Notes: generated by a model from the letters alone, not told the origin. Numbered from the stretch's first letter, positions 1-8,969 are shown. The stretch is 61,824 nt of DNA from Clostridia bacterium (GCA_017524725.1 JAFXUZ010000021.1:1-61824); one strand, 5' to 3'. Numbers and translations: made by a program.

Positions 1-38
1 GTACACTTGGCATAGAAAACAGAAAGGAGGCCAGGTGT

Positions 39-522
39 ATGGGAGCAGAAAACAAAGGGAATCACCTGACAAAAGAAGAGAGAAAGATCATAGCAAAGGG
101 GATTGAAAGCGGAGCGACAAAGACAGCAATAGGGAGAACGATCGGGAAAGACAACTCAACAATTGGGAAAGAGATTGTCACCCTATACCATCATTCAACT
201 GCATCATGAATGGAATATCTGCGAAAAGACCCTTTACAACTATATTGAGGGCGGTATCTTTGAGTTTTCTGATGTCAACAATATGGACTTGCGGCGTCAG
301 ACTTGCAGGAAACTCCCCAAACAGTCTGCCGCCAAGTACAAAAAGCGGGAAGACCGTTCCTATTTGCATAAAACTGCGGATGAAATGGTCAAAGGGGTGG
401 ACTATCTGGAGTCTATCCTGAGCAGAACACTGTTCGACAAAAATGTGTGTGTCCTTCTGACGGATCGGGGAACGGAATTCTCTTATATACGACGCATATT
501 TTCAAAATTTTTTCCCGTGTGA
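39..522 (+). pseudogene. Decayed IS30-family transposase
   Basis: The ATG at 39 has an AAAGGAGG site upstream and opens a reading frame that stops at 207-209. Its first 46 residues are the IS30 helix-turn-helix region (LTKEERKIIAKGIESG, then GRTIGKDNSTIGKEI). A second frame overlapping from about 163 to 522 continues with the IS30 middle region (KTLYNYIEGG, MDLRRQ) and then jumps to VLLTDRGTEFS, the motif around the second catalytic Asp of the DDE domain. The link between them is a frameshift, and much of the normal roughly 320-residue protein is missing at two or more points. The first Asp and the final Glu of the catalytic triad are absent, so it cannot be active. No terminal inverted repeats could be identified. 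Confidence 0.8.
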
Positions 523-532
523 TCAAAGAAAG

Positions 533-569
533 CCTGCCGCCCGGCAGGTCGCGAGCGGCAGGTTTTTTT
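533..569 (+). terminator. Rho-independent terminator
   Basis: An 8-bp GC-rich stem (CCTGCCGC at 533-540 with GCGGCAGG at 555-562) is followed by a run of seven T. It lies between the IS30 relic and the end of the minus-strand cell-shape operon. On the minus strand it is followed only by CTTTCTTT, so it may act weakly in that direction too. Confidence 0.75.
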
Positions 570-596
570 ATCCGTTTTTTCTTTGGATCACGGTCG

Positions 597-917
597 TCAT
601 ACGGCTTCGGCGCACAGCCGGTACCCGTAGCGGTAGACGGTCTCGATGGCAGCGGTCCCCAGCTTGCGCCTGAGCCGCTGGATATGGACGTCCACCGTTC
701 GGGTCTCGCCCATCAACTGGAAACCCCATGCGTTCTTCAGGATCACTTCCCGGGATACTGGCTCGTCCGTATGGCTTGCCAGTTCCGTCAGCAGGCTGAA
801 TTCCTGACGGGTCAGACAGCATTCCCGGCCGTTGATGAACACCTTTTTGCGATGATCGTCGATGTACAGGACCTTGCGTGCATTGTTATCGTCTCTGACA
901 ATGTACAGTTTACTCAT
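597..917 (-). CDS. Stand-alone OmpR/PhoB-type winged-helix DNA-binding protein
   Basis: This 106-residue protein is essentially only the effector domain of an OmpR/PhoB response regulator (Trans_reg_C). Residues about 25-103 contain the family pattern LTRQEFSLLTELA, then the recognition region RTVDVHIQRLRRKLG and the C-terminal wing hairpin ETVYRYGYRL. There is no receiver domain and no phosphoacceptor Asp, and no sensor kinase lies nearby, so phosphorylation cannot control it directly. A GAGGTGAT ribosome site precedes the ATG. It lies 92 bp downstream of rodA on the same strand and is probably the last gene of the cell-shape operon. Its targets are unknown. Confidence 0.8.
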   Translation of the reverse strand: MSKLYIVRDDNNARKVLYIDDHRKKVFINGRECCLTRQEFSLLTELASHTDEPVSREVILKNAWGFQLMGETRTVDVHIQRLRRKLGTAAIETVYRYGYRLCAEAV

Positions 918-1009
918 TGTTCATCACCTCACTCATAAGACGAATGAGGCGGCGGTTTTCTTCCCCCGGCAAAAAGATTCATATTTTGTTCATACTTGGA
1001 AAAAGGCGC

Positions 1010-2266
1010 TCACTTCCGGTCATGCTTTCCTTTTTTGGGCTTTTCCCGCAAAAAGCGCTTGACCCCCTCGGATTCGACATAGCCTCCGGCGTTGTACATC
1101 CCGCTGGAACCTGTTCTGGAACGGGTCACGTTGATCACCAGTGCGACGCCGATGATGTTCGTCATAAAGTTCGAACCGCCATAGGACAAAAAAGGCAGCG
1201 GGATGCCGGTGATGGGCATCAGCCCCAGGCACATGGAAATGTTTTCGAACACGTGGAAAAACAGCATGCTCATTACGCCGACGATCAGCAGTTTTCCGTA
1301 CTGGTCCCTGGTGTACCTGGCCAGATAAAGCATGCGCAGGACGATGAACAGATACACTCCCAGGACGGCGGAAACACCGATAAAGCCATATGCCTCTCCA
1401 ATGGAGGACAGGATGAAGTCCGTGGAATTTTCCGGCACGCCTCCAAGCTGGGTCACGGTGCCCAGGGTGAACGCTTTCTGGCCCGTAAGCTGGCCTGAGC
1501 CAATGGCTTTCTGGGAGTTGAGCAGCTGGTATCCGCCGCTGGACTGGTATTTGGTTGGATCTGTAAAAGCCAGCAGACGGAGGATGCGGTAATCCGAAGA
1601 ATCGGTGATCAGCGCGTATCCGATGATCGCGGCGATGCCCAGGGCACCCACGGCCACGATGCCCAGCACCAGCCGGATGTCTGCGCCGGAAAAATACAGC
1701 ATCATCACAAACATGACCGCGATGACGATGACCGAGCCGGTTTCGCCCTGGGCCAGAACGATCACCGCGGGAATGCCGACAATGGCTGCGATCTGGAAAA
1801 ATTCCCTGACGTTCGCAATGGGTTTTTCAGATTTGGAAAGGTTCCGTGCCAGGGCCATCATGACCGAGATCTTTGCAAACTCAGCCGGCTGGATCGACCG
1901 TCCGAGGCCGGTATTCAGCCAGGCCCTGATGCCGTTGACCAGGGTGGTGGTGACCAGGGTGATCACAAGAAGGGAAACCACCGCCAAATAGATCAGCCGC
2001 GTCTGACTGCGGAAAAGGTCCATGGGCACCGAAGACACCACCAGCAGGACAATGGGAGACGCCAGGACAAAAATGCTCTGCCACATGGACGACCTGGAAT
2101 TGAGCACCCTGCTCAAAAGGGTCGAATCCGTTCCCAGATCCGGGTCAAAGGTCGCGGAGGAGATCATAAATATCCCAAAGAGCGCAAGCGCATAGACCGC
2201 GACTACGAGAAGCCATTCAAAATGGGCCCTGTTGCGCCGTTTGATCTCTGTATTTGCTGCTGTCAT
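1010..2266 (-). CDS. rodA: RodA/FtsW-family (SEDS) peptidoglycan glycosyltransferase
   Basis: This 418-residue polytopic membrane protein, with about ten hydrophobic helices, polymerises lipid II during side-wall growth together with a class B PBP. SEDS motifs visible in order are GIRAWLNTG and QPAEFAKI near residues 110-130, QGETGSV near 170 (QPDLGT in most homologues), the YQLLNSQKAIGSGQLTG block, VPENSTDFILSSIGE near 276-290, whose Asp lies in the extracellular loop essential in RodA, and GIPLPFLSYGGSNF near the C-terminus. The start overlaps the minD stop by 4 bp, implying coupled translation. RodA is preferred over FtsW because the neighbours are mreBCD and pbp2. Confidence 0.93.
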   Translation of the reverse strand: MTAANTEIKRRNRAHFEWLLVVAVYALALFGIFMISSATFDPDLGTDSTLLSRVLNSRSSMWQSIFVLASPIVLLVVSSVPMDLFRSQTRLIYLAVVSLLVITLVTTTLVNGIRAWLNTGLGRSIQPAEFAKISVMMALARNLSKSEKPIANVREFFQIAAIVGIPAVIVLAQGETGSVIVIAVMFVMMLYFSGADIRLVLGIVAVGALGIAAIIGYALITDSSDYRILRLLAFTDPTKYQSSGGYQLLNSQKAIGSGQLTGQKAFTLGTVTQLGGVPENSTDFILSSIGEAYGFIGVSAVLGVYLFIVLRMLYLARYTRDQYGKLLIVGVMSMLFFHVFENISMCLGLMPITGIPLPFLSYGGSNFMTNIIGVALVINVTRSRTGSSGMYNAGGYVESEGVKRFLREKPKKGKHDRK

Positions 2267-3063
2267 TCCCTTTCACCTCTCCAGCGGCTGAAAAAACGGA
2301 TCACAGGGCTCATTTTAATATCCCTGAACTGAATATCAGCCCCAAGCAGGCGGGAAACAGTCTGATCATAGGCTTTTTTCACTTTCCGATCTCCCGAATA
2401 ATAGGCGCAGCAGCGGCGGAGCATGGCAGGATAGATCTCCGGACTGTCCGGGATCACACCCAGCAGGGGCATATCCAGCGCGGTGGAAATGTCCTTCGGC
2501 GCGCTGATCACGCCGGAACGCACAAGATATGGATCCAGCCGGTTCAGCACCAGCCATGCGTGGTCTTTTTCGTGCTCCCTCAGCAGTTCGCCCGCCTTTT
2601 CGGCGTCCCTGAGGGAAATATCGTCAGGGGTCGCCACCATGATGCACTCGTCCGACGCGTCGATCAGCACCTTCAGGTTCCTGCCAATGCCGGCGGGGCC
2701 GTCGATGATGACTGCGCCAAAGTGCTTTTTCATTTCCTCGGTTATCTTTTTTACATCCTTCGGCCTTACCTGGGATGCCCGGAGCATCTGGGACGTGGCA
2801 AGCAGGCTGACCCTCCCCGGGCCCATCCACGGCACGTCATACAGTGCGTCCTCAAGGCTGCAGTCCCCTTCGCACAGGTCCATGAAATCATAGACGATCT
2901 TGTCCTGCATGTTCAGCATCAGGTCAGCGCATCTCAGTCCCACGTCCCCGTCCATGATCGCGCAGGACAGCCCTCTTTCGGAAAAAGCGGCTGCAAGGGA
3001 TACGGCGGTGGTGCTTTTGCCCACACCGCCCTTGCCGGAAAGGATCAGATACGTTTTGCTCAT
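2263..3063 (-). CDS. minD: MinD/ParA-type ATPase
   Basis: This 266-residue deviant-Walker ATPase of the MinD/ParA family has the P-loop SGKGGVGKST at residues 9-18, with the signature Lys11, a switch I segment DGDVGLRCAD near 38-47, and Walker B VIIDGPAGIG. The last 16 residues (PVIRFFSRWRGERE at the end) form a short basic-hydrophobic segment like the membrane-targeting helix of MinD. MinD normally recruits MinC to block division away from midcell. Neither minC nor minE/divIVA is present here; the gene sits between pbp2 and rodA and overlaps rodA by 4 bp. A role in positioning the elongation machinery is possible but is inference. Confidence 0.85.
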   Translation of the reverse strand: MSKTYLILSGKGGVGKSTTAVSLAAAFSERGLSCAIMDGDVGLRCADLMLNMQDKIVYDFMDLCEGDCSLEDALYDVPWMGPGRVSLLATSQMLRASQVRPKDVKKITEEMKKHFGAVIIDGPAGIGRNLKVLIDASDECIMVATPDDISLRDAEKAGELLREHEKDHAWLVLNRLDPYLVRSGVISAPKDISTALDMPLLGVIPDSPEIYPAMLRRCCAYYSGDRKVKKAYDQTVSRLLGADIQFRDIKMSPVIRFFSRWRGERE

Positions 3064-3073
3064 ACCCGCCTCC

Positions 3074-5659
3074 TCATGGAGTCAGTTGGTTGCCGCCGGG
3101 CAGGACCAGGTCCTCCTCGCCCTTGTTCATTTCATCCAGATACCAGCCGATAAAGTCGCGTGCGGCCTGGGTGGAGTGCGCCCCGGCATAACCGTTGGGG
3201 ATAAAGGAGACAACGGCGATCTTGGGATCGTCCTGAGGCGCCAGACATATGAACCAGGCATTGTTCTCCAGGTCCAGCTTGATGCCGCCGATGGTCACCT
3301 GGCTCGTTCCCGTTTTTCCCATGATCCATTCCGACGCCGTGTATTTCCAGTTCCTGAAATATCGGACGGCGGTTCCGCCGTCATCGACCACGCCTTCCAT
3401 CCCGGCGTGGATATACGGGAGATACGGCAAAGCGTCTTCAAGGTAGTTGAACAGACTGGGTTCTTTTGCGGAAAGGATCTCGCCGTCCGGGGATATAATG
3501 GAATCGATGATATTCACGTTCCATACGTTGCCCTTTGCCAGGGCGCCTAGGTAGCGTACCACAGCCACCGGGGTCAGAAGCGTGATGGACTGGCCGATAC
3601 CCACCTGGATCTCCTGGCTGCCGCCCCATTTGATGGTGTTCAGGTAGATCCACAGGTCGGACATCAGGGCCCTCTGCATGACCATGGTCCTGCTCATGTT
3701 CAGTTCGCTCATCAGTATGGGCCGCGCATTTGTGACCCAGTAGTCGGAACCGGTATCAATGGCCATGTCCATCAGCTGCTTGATGGCCCGGTCCAGGCGG
3801 GCAGTGTCATACTGGATGCCGTAGCTGGCGCCATAGTTGATCAGGTGGGTCTTGATGGAGTTGGCGACGATGATGGGCGTATCGGTCACCTGCTCGGACA
3901 GGCTTACCGTGGTATCGTACAGATTCTGCTGGTTTCCGACGATGCTTCTGAGCTCGCCCGGAAGCTCGATGCCTGTCTTGCTGGTCAGGCCCATTTTCGC
4001 CGCGTATTTGTACAGCAGCTGATCCGACGCGTGCTCGCCGTTCTGTCCGTAAAGGAAACTTGCCAGCGAATAGAAAAAATAATTGCAGCTGTTGGAAAGC
4101 CCTTCGACGATGGTCTGGTCCTTGTGGTTCTGCGGATAATTGGTCCAGCAGGTAGGGGCTTCGTTTTCGTTTGTGGTATACACCGTGAATTTGCCCCCGT
4201 CGCTGATGCGCGTGTCCACGGTGAATCCCGTCACCGCACTGTTGGTCAGCGCGGCGAGGCCCGTGCACATTTTAAAGATGGATCCGGGCTCGGCGCGGGT
4301 CTGGGTGGCATAGTTCATCAGCAGGTTTCTCTCATCCAGGACGATCTCCCGGGCAGAGGCGCCTCCCGCGACCATCGCGTTCAGGTCGTAGGTAGGGTAC
4401 TGGGCCGATGCGAGCAGGTTGCCTGTTTCCACGTCCATGACCAGCAGGACGCCGGTGTCCGCAAGCTGGATCGGATACCTCACCCAGTCGCGGCTTTCTT
4501 TCTTTGCGTTGTTCGTCTCAAGCCAGGTGCCGGACTGCAGGGTATCCTCCTGCAGGGTCCTCACCGCGTTCACATTGGCGGCAATGGCCGTTTCCGCCAC
4601 CCGCTGCATATTGACATCCAGGGTCAGCTTGACGGTATTCCCGTCCTGCGGAGCGGTATAGCTGAGGTACCGGGTGATCTTTCCGTTGGAGTCCCTTTCC
4701 ACCAGCCAGCTGCCCTGCCGTTCTTTAATGCAGGCAGTCAGCCAGGATTCCATGGACCATTCCACGCCGTCCAGGCCGATCTTGTCGTTGAGGGCGTAGC
4801 CCTGGCCCTGAAGCTCAGAGTAGTAACGGGCCGCGTTCTGGATGGCTCCCGTATAGCCGATGACCGTGCATGCCAGGTTGCCCTGGGGATATACCCGCTT
4901 TTCACCCACCGATACGCTCATGCCCCTCAGGGCCAGGCTGTTGGCCTCAATGATCGTCACGGCGTCATACGGGATATTCTTCGCGATAGTGACCGGGACC
5001 GAGTTGAACAGGTTCATCTGCATCTCGTTGTAGACCGCCAGCACCCTGAGGCTGTCCTCCTCAGAAACCACGGCCACCGCATGGAGGCTCCCATCCGGAG
5101 AATCGGCCAGGCGGTAGCGCTGGCACAGGCGCACATAGCAATCCTCCGGATCGGCGTAAGCTGCGCTGGTCAGGTAGTGGTTGGATCGCCACTGGCGTTC
5201 GCGGGTGGCCAGGACGCTTTCGGATACGCCGCTGCCGAAATCCAGCTCCCACAGGCCCGTTTCCGGATTGTGCACCAGCGGGCATGTGACCGACAATTCG
5301 CACCCGTACTGGTCCAGTATCTTCAGCACCTCCAGGATCGCCAGGGTGAACTCGGCGTAGTCAGCGCTGGAATTTTCGTCGCTGACCCTCTGGAACTGCA
5401 GGTCATAGGATATCTCCGATTTGGCCAGGATCACCGAATTGGCGTCCACGATCATCCCGCGCATTCCCTTGACCGGAATGGTCTTGGTGCCAGAAGCGTT
5501 GGCGCTTTCGGCGTAATCCTCTCCCCTGACGATCTGCAGCTTATAAGCGCCGTAGCCCATATAGCCAAAGCAGATCAGGACCGCCACGCCAAAGGCTGCA
5601 AAACGCCTTGCCGACCTTTTTTCGGGTGATATGACCTTTTTCTTTCCGCGCCTTTTCAA
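3074..5659 (-). CDS. mrdA: Penicillin-binding protein 2 (class B transpeptidase)
   Basis: This cell-wall transpeptidase of the elongasome is 861 residues long, much longer than the usual 600-700. After a short basic N-terminus there is one membrane anchor (about residues 22-42), then the PBP dimerisation domain beginning at the RGMIVDANSVILA-type motif. The catalytic domain has all three active-site motifs: SIFK near 459 (acylated Ser), SCN near 522, and KTGTS near 780. The distance between SxN and KTG is unusually large (about 260 residues), so the extra length lies partly inside the catalytic domain. It overlaps mreD by 4 bp upstream and is followed after 10 bp by minD. RodA two genes downstream is its expected glycosyltransferase partner. 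Confidence 0.94.
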   Translation of the reverse strand: MKRRGKKKVISPEKRSARRFAAFGVAVLICFGYMGYGAYKLQIVRGEDYAESANASGTKTIPVKGMRGMIVDANSVILAKSEISYDLQFQRVSDENSSADYAEFTLAILEVLKILDQYGCELSVTCPLVHNPETGLWELDFGSGVSESVLATRERQWRSNHYLTSAAYADPEDCYVRLCQRYRLADSPDGSLHAVAVVSEEDSLRVLAVYNEMQMNLFNSVPVTIAKNIPYDAVTIIEANSLALRGMSVSVGEKRVYPQGNLACTVIGYTGAIQNAARYYSELQGQGYALNDKIGLDGVEWSMESWLTACIKERQGSWLVERDSNGKITRYLSYTAPQDGNTVKLTLDVNMQRVAETAIAANVNAVRTLQEDTLQSGTWLETNNAKKESRDWVRYPIQLADTGVLLVMDVETGNLLASAQYPTYDLNAMVAGGASAREIVLDERNLLMNYATQTRAEPGSIFKMCTGLAALTNSAVTGFTVDTRISDGGKFTVYTTNENEAPTCWTNYPQNHKDQTIVEGLSNSCNYFFYSLASFLYGQNGEHASDQLLYKYAAKMGLTSKTGIELPGELRSIVGNQQNLYDTTVSLSEQVTDTPIIVANSIKTHLINYGASYGIQYDTARLDRAIKQLMDMAIDTGSDYWVTNARPILMSELNMSRTMVMQRALMSDLWIYLNTIKWGGSQEIQVGIGQSITLLTPVAVVRYLGALAKGNVWNVNIIDSIISPDGEILSAKEPSLFNYLEDALPYLPYIHAGMEGVVDDGGTAVRYFRNWKYTASEWIMGKTGTSQVTIGGIKLDLENNAWFICLAPQDDPKIAVVSFIPNGYAGAHSTQAARDFIGWYLDEMNKGEEDLVLPGGNQLTP

Positions 5660-6243
5660 GCCAGGCCTCCTTCCTGCACTTCATTCGCCCTTTTTTTGTA
5701 CATCCCCAGCATAAACCTGACCGGCAGCGCCAGGATCAATGAAAGCGCCGTCGTATACAGCGTCTGCAGCAGGGCTCTGTAAATGTGTGAAAATGTAATG
5801 GGGTTGCCGATCAGGTATACGTATCCCAGGTTGATGACCTGCATCGACAGACACATGCAGAACGCGCTCAGGGGGATCCGCAAAAAAGCGGGAAGATCCT
5901 CCTGTCTTCTGTTGGGATGCAGCATTTCCCTCTGCTCCCGCTGGCGGTCGGTCATATCGCAGAAAAGCTGAGCCCACAGCATCGTCAGGAGGGGGTAACA
6001 GATGATGTAAAGCGAATCCACCATCGAAAGCATGCTCTCCATCAGGATACCGATCACGCTGGAAGCGATGAACACGCTCTTTTTCCCGCAGGAGACCATG
6101 ATCACCGCAAGGTAGGCGAACAGCACGGATCCGCTGACGCCGCCGATGGTCAGGTGCTGCATGACCGTCGCCTGGATCAGGTAGATCAGGAACGCCCCGG
6201 GTATCACCGCCATGAGCTTTTTGAAGGGATGAATGACTTTCAT
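5656..6243 (-). CDS. mreD: Rod shape-determining protein MreD
   Basis: This 195-residue integral membrane protein has five to six hydrophobic helices and the location expected for MreD, between mreC and pbp2. The sequence is poorly conserved, as is normal for the family; weak MreD features are the N-terminal helix followed by the GGVSGSVLFAYLAVI segment and the C-terminal RALLQTLYTTALSLI helix. MreD links MreC to the SEDS/PBP2 pair in the membrane. Start and stop overlap the neighbours by 1 bp (mreC) and 4 bp (pbp2), showing tight translational coupling. The identification rests mainly on topology and gene order. Confidence 0.85.
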   Translation of the reverse strand: MKVIHPFKKLMAVIPGAFLIYLIQATVMQHLTIGGVSGSVLFAYLAVIMVSCGKKSVFIASSVIGILMESMLSMVDSLYIICYPLLTMLWAQLFCDMTDRQREQREMLHPNRRQEDLPAFLRIPLSAFCMCLSMQVINLGYVYLIGNPITFSHIYRALLQTLYTTALSLILALPVRFMLGMYKKRANEVQEGGLA

Positions 6244-7838
6244 CAGGTTTCGTCTTCCTCTACGATCAGGCTTCCGGGATCAAACGTGGGAACGGGCGTA
6301 GGCGTCGGGGTCGGTTCGGGAGTGGGCGTCGGGGTCGGGGTGCCGGCAATGCTCTCGGGGGGATTGTAGACCACGGTCTCGGGCACCGGGGTCATGTCGG
6401 GACCGGGCGTGGGCACCGGGATCGGTTCAGCCGATTCGGTCGGCCCGGCTGTGGGCGAGGGCTCCGGGGTATCCTCCGGCCAATCGCCGGGGGCCAATTC
6501 ATCCTCATTTTTGCTCGGGAACACCGGCGTGGGCCGCGGGGTCTCCAGGGGGATCGGCGTCATATCACCGTAGCTGGAGCGCTGCTGCACAGGCTGGGTA
6601 TACGGAGGCCGGTAGCGGTATACCACCACATACTCCAGATGCTGGAAATCAACAATGGGTTCCACCACCACATAGCTTTTGTTGTCGTCCATGCCGCGGG
6701 TGCTTTCGCGCACATGCCCGATGGGGATCCCCACGGGGAATTCCACACCGACGCCGCTGGTCACCACCAGGTCGCCGGGACGGGGCAGGCTGTCGTCAGG
6801 CAGGTAATACATCCGGCAGTAGGCCGTGCCGTCCACCGAAAGCGTTCCCTTGAGGCTTCCCTGGTCGCGGGTATTCTGGACCATGGCCGCCACGGTCGCA
6901 TTGCTGTCGATGACGCACAGGACATTGCAGGTGGTCGCCTTTACGTCATAGGTATAGCCCACAAGTCCTCCGGAAAATACCACGGCCATATTCTCGGAAA
7001 CGCCCATGTCGCTTCCCACGTCGACGGTCAGTACCGAAAAATAATTCCCGGTATCGTGCCCGATCACCGACGCGGAGACCGGGTTCATGTCCGTGTTGCG
7101 CTTCATCTCATCCATCAGGTCGTAAAGCTGGTCCAATTGGTGCTTGTATTCTTCGGCCATGGCCGCCTCGCTGGCCAGGTCGTCCATCTTTTTGAGCATT
7201 TCCCCATATTCGTATTCCAGTTCGCCGCGTACCTTCAGCGTCCGCACATAATCCGAGACAGTATCCACAAAGCCGGAAAACAGCCTCTGCACGGGAGCGA
7301 CGAAACGGCTCACAAAAGACTTCGGCTTGTCCAGCTCCGGTGAACTGATGAAGCTCGAAAGTGTCATGGCGGCGACGACTACGAACAGAACGATGCACAA
7401 AATCCACACCATGCCTTTTCTCAGGCCGGTGCGTTTCTCGTCGTCCCCGTAGAAGGACGCGCCGGAGGTGATCCTTTTGCGGCCCTTGCGGGCATCGTCC
7501 GGAGCTTTCTTCCCGCCGGTTTTTTTCTTCTGCCCTCCGTCCTGGCCGCCGGCGCCGCTGTCCGCGCTCTTCTCCGCCTCTTTGCTGTTGTCCCCCCCGT
7601 CGGGTTCCTCGTCGTCATCCGGCATAAATTTGCGCCGGCTGCGGGGCTGTTCGGCCTTTTCCGCTTCCTCCTCCTCATCATCCCAGGCAGACCGCCTTTT
7701 CCATTCCCCGGCGGGTCCCTCCCCGGCTGCGGCATTGTCCTTCGGGGCCTCTTCTTCGGTTTTCCTGTCTTTCTCTTCCCCGTCGTCCTTTTTTTCAGGG
7801 CGCCGGTAAAGGGATTCGTCAAATTCTTCCCGTGCCAT
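6243..7838 (-). CDS. mreC: Rod shape-determining protein MreC with extra cytoplasmic and Pro-rich tails
   Basis: MreC scaffolds the elongation complex outside the membrane. Here the recognisable core spans residues about 143-420: a membrane helix (143-163), a coiled-coil dimerisation helix with ELEYEYGEMLKKMDDL, and the paired beta-barrel domain (SASVIGHDTGNYFSVLTVD, GLVGYTYDV). Two parts are atypical. Residues 1-142 are a long, highly charged, low-complexity cytoplasmic extension, where most MreC have under 20 residues before the helix. Residues from about 428 to 531 form an extracellular tail rich in TPTPEPTPTP repeats, as used for crossing cell walls. Total length is 531 against about 280-300 usually. 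Confidence 0.92.
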   Translation of the reverse strand: MAREEFDESLYRRPEKKDDGEEKDRKTEEEAPKDNAAAGEGPAGEWKRRSAWDDEEEEAEKAEQPRSRRKFMPDDDEEPDGGDNSKEAEKSADSGAGGQDGGQKKKTGGKKAPDDARKGRKRITSGASFYGDDEKRTGLRKGMVWILCIVLFVVVAAMTLSSFISSPELDKPKSFVSRFVAPVQRLFSGFVDTVSDYVRTLKVRGELEYEYGEMLKKMDDLASEAAMAEEYKHQLDQLYDLMDEMKRNTDMNPVSASVIGHDTGNYFSVLTVDVGSDMGVSENMAVVFSGGLVGYTYDVKATTCNVLCVIDSNATVAAMVQNTRDQGSLKGTLSVDGTAYCRMYYLPDDSLPRPGDLVVTSGVGVEFPVGIPIGHVRESTRGMDDNKSYVVVEPIVDFQHLEYVVVYRYRPPYTQPVQQRSSYGDMTPIPLETPRPTPVFPSKNEDELAPGDWPEDTPEPSPTAGPTESAEPIPVPTPGPDMTPVPETVVYNPPESIAGTPTPTPTPEPTPTPTPVPTFDPGSLIVEEDET

Positions 7839-7841
7839 GGT

Positions 7842-8885
7842 TCACTCTTCCTCGTCGTCTCTGAGAAAACTGGACCTGCCGATGCGGTGGAGCAGCTCGA
7901 TATTGTCCGTCAGCTGGCCGACGCCCCGGATGGTGCAGGACTCCGAATCGCGGGCGAGCAGCACCGGGATGCCCAGTTCGCTCGCGATATACTGATCCAG
8001 GCCGAACAGGTTGGCGCCGCCGCCTGTCAGGTGGATCCCGCTCTTCATGATGTCTCCGGCCAGCTCGGGGGGCGTTTTTTCCAGAACAAAGCGTATGGCG
8101 TTGAGGATCGCCTGGACCGGAGGCTGAAGGGCCTCATAGACCATGTCGGACCTGAGGACCACGTTCCTCGCCAGGCGTGTCACCATCTCTCGGCCGCGCA
8201 CAGGACATTCCCTCAGGTCCCTGGTGGGGATGGCGCTGCCCAGGTTCAGCTTGATGTCCTCGCTGGTACGGTCTCCGATGAGCACGCTGAACTCTTTCTT
8301 GACATACGACGCCACAGCTTCGTCCATCTTGATGCCGCCGATCCTGATCGCGCGGGAGATCACAACGCCGCCAAGGGAAATGACCGCCACCTCCGTGGTA
8401 CCGCCTCCGATATCCACGACCATGGAGCCGACCGGGTCAAATACCGGCAGCCCGCATCCCAGGGCGGCGGCAAAAGGCTTTTCGATCATCTGGAGGTGTC
8501 CCTGCCTGATCCCGCTGCCGAAGGCGGCCTGCCTGACGGCACGGCGTTCGATGGGGGTAATGCGGCAGGGGACCGTAATGATGGCCCTCGGCTTCACCAG
8601 GTGGGACACGCCGATGGCTTTGCGCACAAAGTACTGCAGCATATACTGCGCCAGGTCAAAATCCCTGATCATACCGTCGCTCAAAGGGCGCATGGCAGTC
8701 AGGTCGCCGGCAGTGCGGCCCATCAGCGCCAGCGCATCCTCGCCTATGGCCTTGACCTGATGCTTGCCGCCCCTTTCCAGGACCAGAATGGAAGGTTCAT
8801 CGATCACAATGTCCTTCCCCCGAACATAGATCAGTGTATTGCTGGTGCCCAGGTCGATCCCGATATCAGGGGCAATGATGGCCAT
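7842..8885 (-). CDS. mreB: Rod shape-determining actin homologue MreB
   Basis: This 347-residue bacterial actin begins with the phosphate-1 motif GIDLGTSNTLIY at residues 8-19. Phosphate-2 (VVDIGGGTTEVAVISLGG) and the adenosine motif (GIHLTGGGANLFGLD) follow in the expected order, and the length matches MreB/Mbl. It polymerises along the membrane to guide side-wall synthesis. The gene is separated by 3 bp from mreC. A weak site (GCGAGGT, 8 nt before ATG) serves translation. Mbl or MreBH would look the same at this level; the mreCD neighbours favour MreB. Confidence 0.96.
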   Translation of the reverse strand: MAIIAPDIGIDLGTSNTLIYVRGKDIVIDEPSILVLERGGKHQVKAIGEDALALMGRTAGDLTAMRPLSDGMIRDFDLAQYMLQYFVRKAIGVSHLVKPRAIITVPCRITPIERRAVRQAAFGSGIRQGHLQMIEKPFAAALGCGLPVFDPVGSMVVDIGGGTTEVAVISLGGVVISRAIRIGGIKMDEAVASYVKKEFSVLIGDRTSEDIKLNLGSAIPTRDLRECPVRGREMVTRLARNVVLRSDMVYEALQPPVQAILNAIRFVLEKTPPELAGDIMKSGIHLTGGGANLFGLDQYIASELGIPVLLARDSESCTIRGVGQLTDNIELLHRIGRSSFLRDDEEE

Positions 8886-8969
8886 AATCTATACCTCGCA
8901 ATCAAAAGCGCGTAAATAATTCAGTCGGAAATGTCCTGTCCCGGTTTCCCGGGCCGGGAGATCGACATG

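Noticed and set aside
3845..5629. 594-residue open frame on the plus strand across pbp2
   Set aside because: It lies opposite a gene with all PBP catalytic motifs and has a His/Gly/Arg-rich composition typical of an antisense shadow in GC-rich DNA.
6243..6450. GGCGTCGGGGT-type tandem repeats in DNA
   Set aside because: They encode the Thr-Pro-rich tail of MreC in frame, so they are coding repeats and not a separate element or CRISPR array.
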